Positions 23,615-35,600 of a stretch of 64,000 nucleotides of DNA are shown here, in pieces (the first letter of the stretch is position 1; every line of letters starts with the position of its first letter). This DNA is from Undaria pinnatifida (lineage: Eukaryota; Sar; Phaeophyceae; Laminariales; Alariaceae). Below the pieces are notes generated by a model. The model had not been told where the DNA came from. It ran no database searches and saw nothing but the letters and a program-made list of their open reading frames with translations. Position numbers and translations under genes: made by a program. The stretch lies in contig JABAKD010000013.1 of the NCBI GenBank assembly GCA_012845835.1, positions 12,855,701-12,919,700 of the forward strand, written 5' to 3'.

Positions 23615-26600
23615 GTGAGTTTAGGTTTTCGAGAGAGCAAGACAGCAGAGGTAGGGTGCATTGCGAAAGCAGACGCTATGGTTGTATCATTGTTGTGTAC
23701 CATTGTGATATATGCATGTACCACCTTGGGTTGTGTGTGTGTTTTTCCCTGGGGTATTCCTCAGCTCCAGAGTGACTGGAGCCTGTCCTGTGACCACGGA
23801 CTTGATTATGCGAGTTAATGTGAGAACAACAACAACAACCATTGTTTTAATTTACACCAGCTGTTAGTTCGGCCTGTTGAATGGTCCGCACTCACGATCA
23901 ACTTTGCAAGCTGCGTGATACTGGACAATATCGCAGGTCAAGGCACTGCTGCTATTCCACCGGTTTTGGTGCAGTTTGGGTATTTGGATTTGGTAGGGGC
24001 ATGCGGGAGGATACCACTGGCCAGGCACTATTATATAGGTTTTAGTGTGGGTTGGGGGTTGGGGGTCACGGTTAGGGGTACTAGTAGAAAAGGTCAAGAC
24101 TCTATCACACCGGTTTTAGTGCGCTTTTATAGGGTTAAAAGATGGCTTGCCGAAGAAAGGAAGGCTGTACGACCACTGCATGATGCTGGCGGGCGTTGGC
24201 ATGGACGACCGTCGGGATGAGCGAGGAGGAGGAGGAGGAGGTTGTGGGAGAGCGAGATTCGCAGAGGGTGTTTTTTTGCAGGACAGGAACTGGTTCACTC
24301 CATACCTGGTATATTCAAGCTACGGGTTGGTTCGTGTTGAAACGACGGAAGTTTATGCTCTGGCGAATGTCCGCGCCGTTTTTTCAGTTCGGACGGTGAA
24401 AGTTCCACGCATCTTTCTGTGCGTCGTTGCGAAGACCTCACTTATTATTATTTTTTTTTTATATATATATTGTGGGACGGTAGTCCCTTCGCAGGTTTTC
24501 TTTCTCAGATGGAGGTGTGGAGACACACCGAGGTGGGTTATGTGCGCAACCGCACGCTCGAGGGTCAACGATGAGGAAACACCTCAGAGTCTGCCTCGAG
24601 GAGCCAGGATGATCTTGAAGTATTATAGTGATAAGGAGGCGGTACAATCTAGGGAATAGGGACTGGTATCCACATCATCTAATTTTTCGTCAATTGAGAT
24701 TTTTTTGAAAAAATTGGACCACCTTAGACCAAACATGTTTGGCGAACAAAAAAGAAGAAAGAACAACCGGAGGTCAGGCATCGGGATGGGCATGTAGAAC
24801 GCGTGTGCCAAATATAAGGGTTTCTCTAAAACGCCCGTGGACGTTTGGACTTTTGTGCGTTAAAAAAATGTAAGATACGTTATTTCCTTTGAATGGCTTG
24901 GTTTTAGTGCAGGATCCAATTTTTTTGGTATTGCTGTTGTTGTTCTCACATTAATTCGCATAATCAAGTCCGTGGTCGCAGAACAGGCTCCAGTCACTCT
25001 GGAGCTGAGGAATGCCCCAGGGAAAAAAGCACAAGCAAACTAAAGGTGGTACACGCATATATCACAGCTGACGCAATTCATGCTTCCACCAGATACTTAT
25101 AAAAGTGAAATCGGGAGTCAGTCTACGATGTGCCAGGTCCAGGCCGGTGCATATGTCTCACTAATAATACTCGCACCTGGAAAAACCGACTAAACCGCTT
25201 GCCACCCAACACTATATATGCTGCTTAGTATTGAACATACGCAGGTCAGATCTTCGATATTTTGCGCGAAAAAATCTACAGAGATGCCTTGGAGTACCTC
25301 CACTGGTCCGTGCAAATTGCGGCGCTTTTTTTTCTTTTCGCCCCTGTTACCTGTCACCAAAGCGCCTGAATATTATTGAAAAAAGTGAAAGGCCTGTCAT
25401 TGGTCGATACGAGTTTCGCTCCTAGAGACAGGCCGAGGCCGTTATTATAAAAAAACTGGCCGTCGTCACCCGCTGCCACTTGTCGTGTAGCCATGTGGGT
25501 CAGTATGATACAAACATTTGCCTGTCATTGGCACGATACGAGTTTCGCTCCTAGCCTGAATATTATTGAAAAAATTGAAGGCCTCTCTGTCATTGGTCGA
25601 TACGAGTTTTGCTCCTAGAGACAGGCCGAGGCCGTTATTATAAAAAAACTGGCCGTCGTCACCCGCTGCCACTTGTCATGTGGGTCAGTATGATAGCAAA
25701 CATGAATACTTTTTGTCTGCAGGCAAATACTCTGTTGAAATCCTGCACAATTTTTTTGTCTGCAGGCAAATACTCTGTTGAAATCCTGCGCAAATATTTG
25801 TCTGCAGGCAAGTTCTCTTTTGAAATCCTGCGCAAATATTTGTCTTTAGGTAAACACTCGTTTGAAATCCTGCGCAAATATTTGTCTGCAGGCAAGTACT
25901 CTTTTGAAATCCTGCGCAAATATTTATCTGTAGGCAAACACTCGTTTGAAATCCTGCGCAAATATCTGTCTGCAGGCAAGTACTCTTTTGAAATCCTGCG
26001 CAAATATTTGTCTGCAGGCAAACACTCGTTTGGAATCCTGTGTAATCATTTACCCTTTCACCAGATTTTTTTGAGCGGCACTCGTGGGGGAGAGAATTGT
26101 CCGGCTTTTAACTTGAAGCAGCCTGTAGATTTAACGAGTTTTGGTCAAAGTCCTTTTTGGTCGATCTCACAGCTCAAGTTTACTTTTTCAATTCTGTCTG
26201 AATATACCGGTATATGTTCACTCACGAGCGAATGCGAGGTTTCTAGTATACAATGGGTAGGTACCCCGATTCACTGCAAGGATACAGGACTAAAAAAACA
26301 TTCCGGACTTGGCCCTTTTTACCTTTGGAAAATAAGTAAATAAATAGGTAATCCGGCTCTAATTCCAAGTAGGGTATACCCTTGAAATTGCTTGCAGCTC
26401 TAGAGGGGTTGATCTCGTCGCCATATGTACAAGCTATCATACCTGGTAGATGTTTCCTGGTGTTTGACCCCTTTAGAGCCCCCAAATCCCTCCCTATACA
26501 AAATTCAAGTAAATTTGTCCCCAAAAAGGGTTTCCAGCAGTGAAGGCGTTAAGAAGGTGGTATAACCCCTTTAGAGCCCCCAAATCTCTCCCAATACTAA

Positions 26601-29600
26601 CTTCAAGTAAATGTGTCCCCAAAAAGGGTTTCCAGCATTGAAGGCGTTAAGAAGGTGGTATAACCCCTTTAGAGCCCCCAAAATCCCTCCCCATACTAAC
26701 TTCAAGTAAGTTTGTCCCCGAAAAGGGTTTCCAACAGTGACGGCGTAAAAGAGCACCGAATACAAGAGCATTCGGGACTTGAGATCAATCAGATCGGAAA
26801 TCCCCCCATATATGCGTGCATGCATGCATGCAAGCTGCCTGGTATGTTTTGTTTCTAATATAGAGTAGGGGGTGCTCCGAATTGAACAGCACAGGCGTTC
26901 GGGACTTTGGAGCAAAGATGTCGGGAAAACGAACTTTCAGCCCTTGACCGACGGCGACGACCGACGGCATATTTGCAATATTTTGCCTTGGCTAGCGCCT
27001 CACTACTAGGTTTAGTATTACAAGAAAAATTTTCAGGAGATGGCACTTTCAGCCCTTGACAGACAACGATTTTCCAATAATTTACCTTGATGGATGCCAA
27101 ACTACTTTACTTCCAGGTCGGTTTTAGGAACGATCGATTTCACGTCCCTGGCCGCGGGAGTTTTTCCCTTGACTGACCGTCTCGTTGGATATATGATGCT
27201 ACTAATACTGCTACTGAAGAGGTCAGGAGACGGCACTATCAGCCCTTGACCGACTAGACGGCGATTTTCCAATAATTTACCTTGATGGATGCCAAACTAC
27301 TTCCAGGTCGGTTTTAGGAACGATCGATTTTACGTCCCTGGCCGCGGGAGTTTTTCCCTTGACTGACCGTCTCGTTGGATATATGATGCTACTAATACTG
27401 CTACTGAAGATGTCAGGAGACGGCACTATCAGCCCTTGACCGACTAGACGGCATTTTTCCAATAATTTTCCTCGACTGACGCGCAAAGCACTAGGTTTTA
27501 GTGTGGAACGATCGTTTTCACGTTCTTGGACGGCTGGACGTTCTACCTTGACGACCGTCTCCTGACGTATTTGCATAAGAGCGGACAAATCGGAAATAAT
27601 TCGTCATATACACCAACTACATATATATGGGAGTCGCCGACCTATATCCTTAATGAGGACACACAACTCGTAATGCGCGCGATCGGAGTATCACACACAG
27701 CTTGCAAAGATGAGTTTCGACGAAATCTTCGATCTCACAGCTGGAGTGTATTTTCATTTTTTATAATATATATTTATTCACGAGCGAATGCGAGTTTCGA
27801 ATATACAGTTAACAGTGGCCCGATTTAAGAGGACCGCCTACAAGAACATTATGGACTTGAGAGCGGTCAAGTCGGAATGTCCCGTCTTAAGTGCAAGCTG
27901 CCTGGTATTGCATTTCCCACTTTTCAAGAGTACCAGATACAGGAGCATCTTAATACAACTCAAGAACAATCCAATCTGATTTCAAGTGTTGTGTCCCAAT
28001 ATCGGGAGTGCAGTGCTAAAAGGGTTATATTGTTAACTTTATTTTTATTTTGGCGTGTCTCTGTCGCTTTTCCTTTTACTTTTTCCTTTCCGCTTTCTTC
28101 TGGGGGCGTTTTCGGGGCGGGAGTCGGGGTAGACGTGCGCAGCCCGAGCGCTTGGGCGTAGACCGATGCGGCGACCGCCTGTTTAATGGTGTTTTCTGCC
28201 CGCCCGCGATTTCGCGATGTATTAGGGGGTGGGACGAGGGGGGTGTACTCGATATTCATGCATGGTCGTAGTGGTACGACCGTAGCTGTTGTTACAGACC
28301 CTCGCATACCTACCATACCGGAACGGAGCATGTCGGCTTTATCACCGACCAGGCAGACGTTGCTTGCACCAAAGGTGAAGCGCCGTGAGGTGTTCAGCGA
28401 GTCTCAGGAAGGTTTTTGGCTGCATCCTACTAAGAACCGCTTGTGAGGCGGACTTGCACATGGATGACAGCTTCAATGGGTTTAATTTTGTTTCCGGTAT
28501 GGCCACTTCCAGAGACAGCGGTGGGAGTACTATGTAACTGCCTCGTGGGTGCCTTACCGTAAAGTAAACACACAACATGATACGATTAATTCCCCCTGTG
28601 CGGAGTAAAAGTTCTCGGCCGCCAGCTGTGATCAACCGCCAAAAAGAAAAAAGAAACGGTACCCCGGTGATCTAGCTTATGTAGTGAGCGCCATGTTTTA
28701 CAGTACCGTTGCCAACTGACGCCAACCCAACCTATACTCGTATAAAATATAGGTGGGGGGGAAGGGGGGGAGGGCTGGGGACGTATACGATGTCTTTCGT
28801 ACGGCGCCCTGCTGACTATACATGCATACCTCAACTACTGATTTAATTCTTGAATTATAATATAACCCCTTCGAGGCTTCCGATGGGAAAAAAATGAAAA
28901 ATTGACGAAAACCGCAAAGCAGCCCTTTCTGCCGTAAAGAGGATGTGTTCAAAGCGTCAAGATACGGAGCAGTACGACCGCACGCACGGCATTCTGATAC
29001 TAATAAGAGTACCGCTGTACCATAGGCTCTTGCTGTGTATAATATAATAGACGGTCGATATGCATCGCAAAATCCCTTGTTTTTTTTTGTCCACGCACAG
29101 GAAACGGGCCTCAAAAGGGTGACTGCCGAGTAGTTTGTCCCAGAATATGACGGGTTCACGACACACGCGTGCCACGGCGGTGGAGATGCATACAAGTACA
29201 CCCTTTTTTTTCGGAGGTTCCTGCTGTGAAGAGCTGCTATTCCCTCACCAAACGAATCTATTCCGAGGGAAAAAAAACATTGGCGCATGATGATGAACAA
29301 ATCTCAACACGAGCCATTAAAGTGGAGAAAAAAACAAAATATACCAATATTAAGTATATACTGCATGTACAAAATAAAAAAAAAGAATTACAATAACAGG
29401 ACCCCTCCCATCAAGTGAAAAAACTCACCCACATAGTGGTATATATACTACGAGTACCAACAACGCAGCTTGCGAGATGAGTGTCGACCCTAAATTCGTC
29501 GAACGCACAGCTGACGTCCTCAAAATATTTTCATGAAATCTCGTGGCGAAGGTGAAAAAGGTAGTATACGAACGTCGGAGAAGATGAGGACACCTAGAAC

Positions 29601-32600
29601 CTGCTGTGCTTAGGACAGATGTTCCTGTTGTATTCCCTAACCCACCTTCTTGTGGCCGAACCTTATGGGGCTAGGCCAACGAAAAAGGCCGGCAAGTCGA
29701 CGGTGTTTGACTAAACCGAAGGGGCGAGGTTAACACAAAGTCTGCGTTTTGCACCAAGTCTGCGTTTTGCAGGATGGACAAAAATTGGTACGACGCGAAC
29801 GATAAAGTGTGTGGAGCTTCTTGGGCTTTTTTTTTTCCCCGGATCTCCAGGAGGATACTGTCGTATACCGAACAAGATGAGGATCCCTAGAGCCCACGCT
29901 TGGCGTAGATTTTTCTATTTTCCCTAACCCTGCTGTAGGAATACTAAAAAATATTAAAAAATATTGCTCAAAAACGAAAAAAAAAAAACAGAAGAAAGGA
30001 GTTTTTTGTTTTTTTTGTTTTAACCCCTGTTAAGGTAAGAGCCCTCCAAAATTCCCTCCCTATACTAACTTCGAGTAAATTCGTCCCCGAAAAGGGTTTC
30101 CAGTTGTGAAGGCGTCCCTATACTTACTCTGAGTAAATTTGTCCCCAAAAAGGGTTTCCAGTTGTGAAGGCGTTACGAGAGGTCCGTCTTCCAGAAAGGA
30201 TTTTACCTCCCCCCCCCCCCTCCCCCCCCAAAAAAAAGTGCCGCCTCTGTCGTGGCGCTTGTCTCACGACGTTGCAAAGGGGGTTATTTTTGTTCTTGTG
30301 GGTTGGCCCCTGAAGCGCGCCTCCGTGTGCTGGAAGTGGAAGCCGCCTGTCCCTCCCCCACCGCCGACCCCACCGCCCTGGTTTCGAAGACATTGCCTCG
30401 GTTGTATCTACAAGACAAAACAACAAAACAAAGAAGGCCGTAAAGGGGGGGGGGGGGAGGGGGGGCTAAAGCTAGTATATCTGACAAGGTTTTCCCTTCG
30501 GGATGGGGTTAACTTGGTATCCCGGGGGCGTCGCAAGCCGAAAAGGGGGAACGCAGCCTTGGCCATGATACTTGGTATATGTGAGGGCGGTTCCGTACGA
30601 ACCCCAAAAGTATGTAAGGATTGTCGTGGCCAAGAATGAGCTACTGCTGTACTGCTTTTGCTTCTGCTGTCTGTGGTTGGTGTGTGCCTGGTATGAGGTC
30701 CGACCGTTTGTGCTTGTGTTTGGTTGTTGCGTCGGACGCGAAACTGGTGTTGTCGTGGCTCGGTCTTTTTGTACGGGCAGGGGTGTGTGTCGTACACCCA
30801 AGTTGTTTATGAAGCTCCTTCTCGCTCGAGGAGCTCCCTCTATGTATGTCTCGCCATCGAAGAACTGATTTAGTGCAAACTGAAAACGTGCAATCCGATG
30901 AACAAACGAAGCCATGTATGGCCTAGGCATAACAAAAATAAGTGTGCTTGAAGGAAATAGAACGTTGTGGGGTTAATGAAGGTGTCCGGAAATTTTAGGT
31001 CGAATGCGTTGTTGCCCCCCCCCCCCCTCCCCCCCCGGCGTTAGACGCTTTTGCTTGCGATTGAGGCAGCATTTTTTTTTGTTGTGTTGTTTTGATGTGA
31101 GTTGCCCACTCCACGCACCTCCAGCAGTACCTGGACCTGGACACACATGAGACATGACAAACAAAGCACACTCCGTACCACCACAAGCTAGCCGCAGCAA
31201 CAGCAGCAGCAGCGAGAGACGCATGCAGTAGCGAACGGCAGGTCGCAAGGATGTGGGCCCCCTCAACGAAGGTTCGAATCGGTGCTGACACGCTACATGG
31301 GGCAAAGGAGAGGAGGGCTGGGAGGGGGGGTGCTGGTTGCTGGGGAGAGAGGCTTGCCGAGAGGGCCAGCTACAGCGACCGAGAGGCACTAAAGGACTTT
31401 TTAATCTGAGTGTGTCGTCTTACTCGCCGTGCACTCCCGCTGCGTGCTTTGTTGCTTTGGCAGCCTCGGCGCAAGCCTGTGTTTGGCAGGGTCGTCGATT
31501 TCACGACGTAGCGTACCTGCTGTTGAAAACAGCACCTGGTACCTGGCACGCGAATTCGCGCTCACCCACACACAGCTACGTATGTGGGAGTTGATTTTGA
31601 CTGCTGACATCCACCGACACAGAGCCACTGCCTTGTTTGTTGTTTGAGCCGACCATGGGTACGCGGGTCCTGGCCACGCGCTGCGGCTACTGCTGCGTGC
31701 TTCGTCTCATACGCAGTCTGGTTAGCTGTTTAGCTAGCTCCCTGCTGCTGATGTTCGTTCATTCCTCGGCCAAATGCAAAAAAACCCACAAAAAAAAAAA
31801 GTTTTGAAACCTCTTTGAACGCGGCCGATTTTTACACCAATCAGCACGAAACGTCATTTTGCCCTCTTTCGTTCTGGAAAATGAAGAAAAAACCGGTTCT
31901 GGAAATGTTTTCTGATTCTGGAAAACATTTTTTTTTTTCCGAAACTGTCTAATGACGAAGCACCTTAAGTAATGCCTTTAGATCTGGAAACCCTTTTTTT
32001 TGGACAAATGGCGGAGCTCCTTAACGCCTTTTTACAACGGGAAACCTTTTTTTTTTGCTAAATGACGGAGCTCCTTAACGCCGTTTTACAACTGGAAACT
32101 CTTGTTTTTTTGGGCAAATGACGGAGCTACGCAACGCCTTTTACAACTGGAAACCTTTTTTTTTACGAATGACGAAGCTTTGTAACCCATCCCAAAATCT
32201 TGTAAAACCTACCTGGTATTGTACAATAGGCCATGAGATGGTTCGTCGGGTGAGATTGTACTTTTTTTTCTCCAAATCGGTTTTTGCGTTGGATGGCATA
32301 AATGGAGCGTTTTCCTCAAGTCAAGAATCTTTTTCCTAAGGGAAGAACAAAACAATGGTTGGTACACCAAGCCGAAAAAAAGTGCTTCCTTATCGTGTTT
32401 CCTGCTGAAAAACCCGTCAGCTGTGAGTTCGATCGAATTTCAAGGGTCGACACTCCTGCGTGATAACGTATGTTAGAAAATTGTTTTGTAGGTACGTGAG
32501 CCGTGAGTTCGACGAAGTTAGGGTCGATACTCACCCTTTGCAAGTCGCTTTATAGCGGTATTCTAAATGCGTCAGCTGTGAGTTCGATAAATTTTGGGTC

Positions 32601-35600
32601 GATGCTCAAAGCTGTGCTCAGCTTTGCAAGCTCTGAGCTGCGTGATACGCCAGCTGCTCATATATGTTTTATTTTGCGCGCGTGTGTCTCTTTCCTTTCC
32701 GTTTTCTTGCGGTGGCGTCTTTTTGGGGGGGACGCGCGCACAGCCCGAGCGTGTGGACATCGCCCAATGCAGCGAACTCCCGGTGACTCTGGTGTTCCTG
32801 CCGGCCCACGACATCGCGATGTTTGTGGGGGAGGGTAACGTGGACATCGGCATCACTGGCCTGGACGTGGTGAGGGAGACGTCGGACGAGAGCGAGATCG
32901 AGGTGGCGATGGTGAGTCACGCTTCCGGCATGTCGACATTTTTTTTGTTAGAAAAGCTCCCCTTGCGAGAGGTTTTTGAGCTCGCAAAATGTGTCCTTTT
33001 TGTATTTTTTGTCGAGTATTTTGATACTTTATTTCCTGCCCCCGTGGCCCCCTCCCTCCCCCCGCCTCTCGATATATGCGTAAACTCCCAACTGCGGGAG
33101 CTGTAATTGGGCGTTTGTAAGCTGTGCGTGCAAAGTTGGGGACGCGACGGCACTAACCCCCCCCCCCGTTGCCAGTATATATGTACTCCCGCACGCCCAA
33201 CTGCAGGAGTGCTAACCCCCCTCGCACCCCCCCGCGCCTTTCCGGTGTATATATACGCCCATCTGCAGTATTGGGCTTCGGCAAGTGTAAGCTGTGCCTG
33301 CCACGGCCCTAAACAACCCCCTCCCCCCCCCCTACCCCCCCCCCCCCTCCCTTCCCAATATATATGAACTCCCTTCCAACTGTACGAACTTTAGGAGCTG
33401 GGGTTCGGCAAGTGTAAGTGCGTGCCACGGCCCTAAACAACCCCCTTCCCCGTCCCCTAACCCCTCCCAATATATATGAACTCCCTACCAACTGTACGAA
33501 CTTTAGGAGCTGGGGTTCGGCAAGTGTAAGCTGTGCGTGCAGGCGCCGGTGTCGGCAGGGATAACGGATGTAAAGTCGCTTTCGGGCAAGCGTATCGTTA
33601 CTTCTTTCCCGTCCGTGTGCAAGACCTTTTTCGACCAGTACGACACACCGGACAACCCCACCAGTGAGTACCACAATGCGCGGTGCTGGTTGTGGTTGTT
33701 GTTGTGGTTGTTGTTGTGGTTGTTGTGGTTGTGGTTGTGGTTGTTGTTGCTGTTGCTGCTGTTGCTGGTGCTGTTGCTGGTGTTGTTGTTGGTGGTGGTG
33801 CTGCTGCTGCTGTTGTGCGTTGGCGTTGGCGTTGTTGGCGTTTTTCGTCCAGTTCGACGCACAGGACGACTCCACGAATATGATGACGATGCGGGGAGGG
33901 GGGGGGGGGGCTAGTCACTGCCATGCATGGTTATAGCCTGTGAGACCGTCGACCCGTGCACCCCTAACATGTCTGGACGGAGCACGTCGAGTTTTCAACG
34001 ACCAGACAGCAAGGCAGCAGCAGCGGGTCGGGGAGGGGAGGGAGGGGGAGAGGGGGGGGGGGGGCGTACTCATTGGTTGCTTACCTTGGTCATTTGACTA
34101 TTGACCACGCATCCCGTTCGAGACGAAGCACCGTTCCTACTCCTAATAGAGACACCTCCAACGTTTGGGTGCTCATTACGCTTCTTCCATATATTACATA
34201 GACATGGGGACGGGAATGGGGAGGGGAGGGTGGAAGGGGCGGTAGGGGGAGGGGGGATGGCGGGTAGTGGTGGTGGTGGTGGTGGTGTTAATGGCGTGGC
34301 GGCGGTGTTTGATGTGGGTGGTGTTGGTGCTAAGGTTGGTGTTCGTGTAATGTTCGCGCTTGTGCTGGTGATGGTGGTGGTGGTGGTGACTCCGGCGGAA
34401 GATGGAAGGCGGTGCACGCGACCGTGTGGCATTGTGTTTCTTTCCTCTTGTCTCGGTTTCGATTTTAGGGTGTGTGGAGGTGTGTGGAGCTTGCTCCGGT
34501 AGCATACGAGATAGCTGACTGCATAGCTTGTAGTGGTTTTGGTATATCTCTAGTACATAGGGTTAGCTTCTTTTTGGCCTCAACATTTCTTACCCGTGGA
34601 GCTCCCCAACGGAAGACCTGCTCAATATGGTTAGAAGCCCGTTTTTTCCTTTACACTGGTCTTGTTCTCCTGTGATGTGCCTAGGCCGTGGAAATGTTGG
34701 TTAGGCTTAGCTTTCAGTTTTCAGGGGTGTAGTCGTTGTAATGCACGGCGGAAGTCTGTCAGACCATAGACCCCCCGCATACCTACAACGCCGGATGGAC
34801 CACGTGGGTTTTCACCGACCAGGGGGGGGGGGGGGGGGGGGGGGGGCGATTAGGGTTGGTACGATGACGAGAGGCGACTGGCCTACCCCGGCCCCTTCCC
34901 CTCTATGGTTGTTATTGCCATCTGCACGTCTCCTTGACTCTTTTACAGCCCCAACCCCCCCCCTATACTAATTCGAAGCAATTTCCCGCTTAAACGGGTT
35001 TCCAGTTGTGGAGGGGTTTTCAGAGAGAGCAACATACGTGTGAACCCCCCCCCCCCCCCCCCCCCCCCCCGTCATTATGTTTGTCTCCCGTCTTGCGCTC
35101 GCGCTGTTTCTGCAAAAACAGAGATCAAGTATGTGTCCGGGTCGGTAGAGGCGGCGTGTGGGCTAGGGTTAGCGGACGCGGTGGTCGACCTGGTCGAGAC
35201 GGGGACGACAATGAAGGTCTGCAAAAGCAATGTCACTCGCGCGTCTGCGAACCTAAGGTTTTCACTCGTTTAGGCTGGTCGTTGTGTTGTTACTTGCCCG
35301 GTTATGTGGGCGGTGGGTAGTTATTTGTATTTTTCCTAGTTTTGAAGAGGTTGTACCCGTGTTGAGGTGGCAACACACCCCCTGTTTTGTTTTTGTTGGA
35401 GCCGACCGCATCCTGAAAGGCGAGCTTGTATGCGAGACGTTTGTTTGTAAGCCTTCCTCGTTTCTGGAAGGGTTTGGAGACGCGACAGCAGTGCTGGCAA
35501 TCGGTTTGTTGTTTGTTAGCGTTCGCGGTGCGTACCGCGGAAGAAGAGGCTTTTTTTTTTTTCGTCATCCTCCGGCGGATGGGGCAAGATAAAGCTTGAG

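Noticed and set aside
25725-26050. CRISPR-like array
   Set aside because: Units are contiguous 48-bp repeats with no unique spacers, in a eukaryotic intron.
33309-34000. Gln/Thr/Asn/Cys-rich frames near 33.6-33.9 kb
   Set aside because: Products of the compound GTT/GTG/GCT microsatellite just inside hisG intron 3.
35393-35560. Frame reading ADRILKGELVCETFVCK, with an AG before and GTAAG after
   Set aside because: Looked like a possible extra hisG exon between exons 4 and 5, but exons 4 and 5 join exactly in phase to the conserved GTTMKAAGLE sequence, leaving no room for it.
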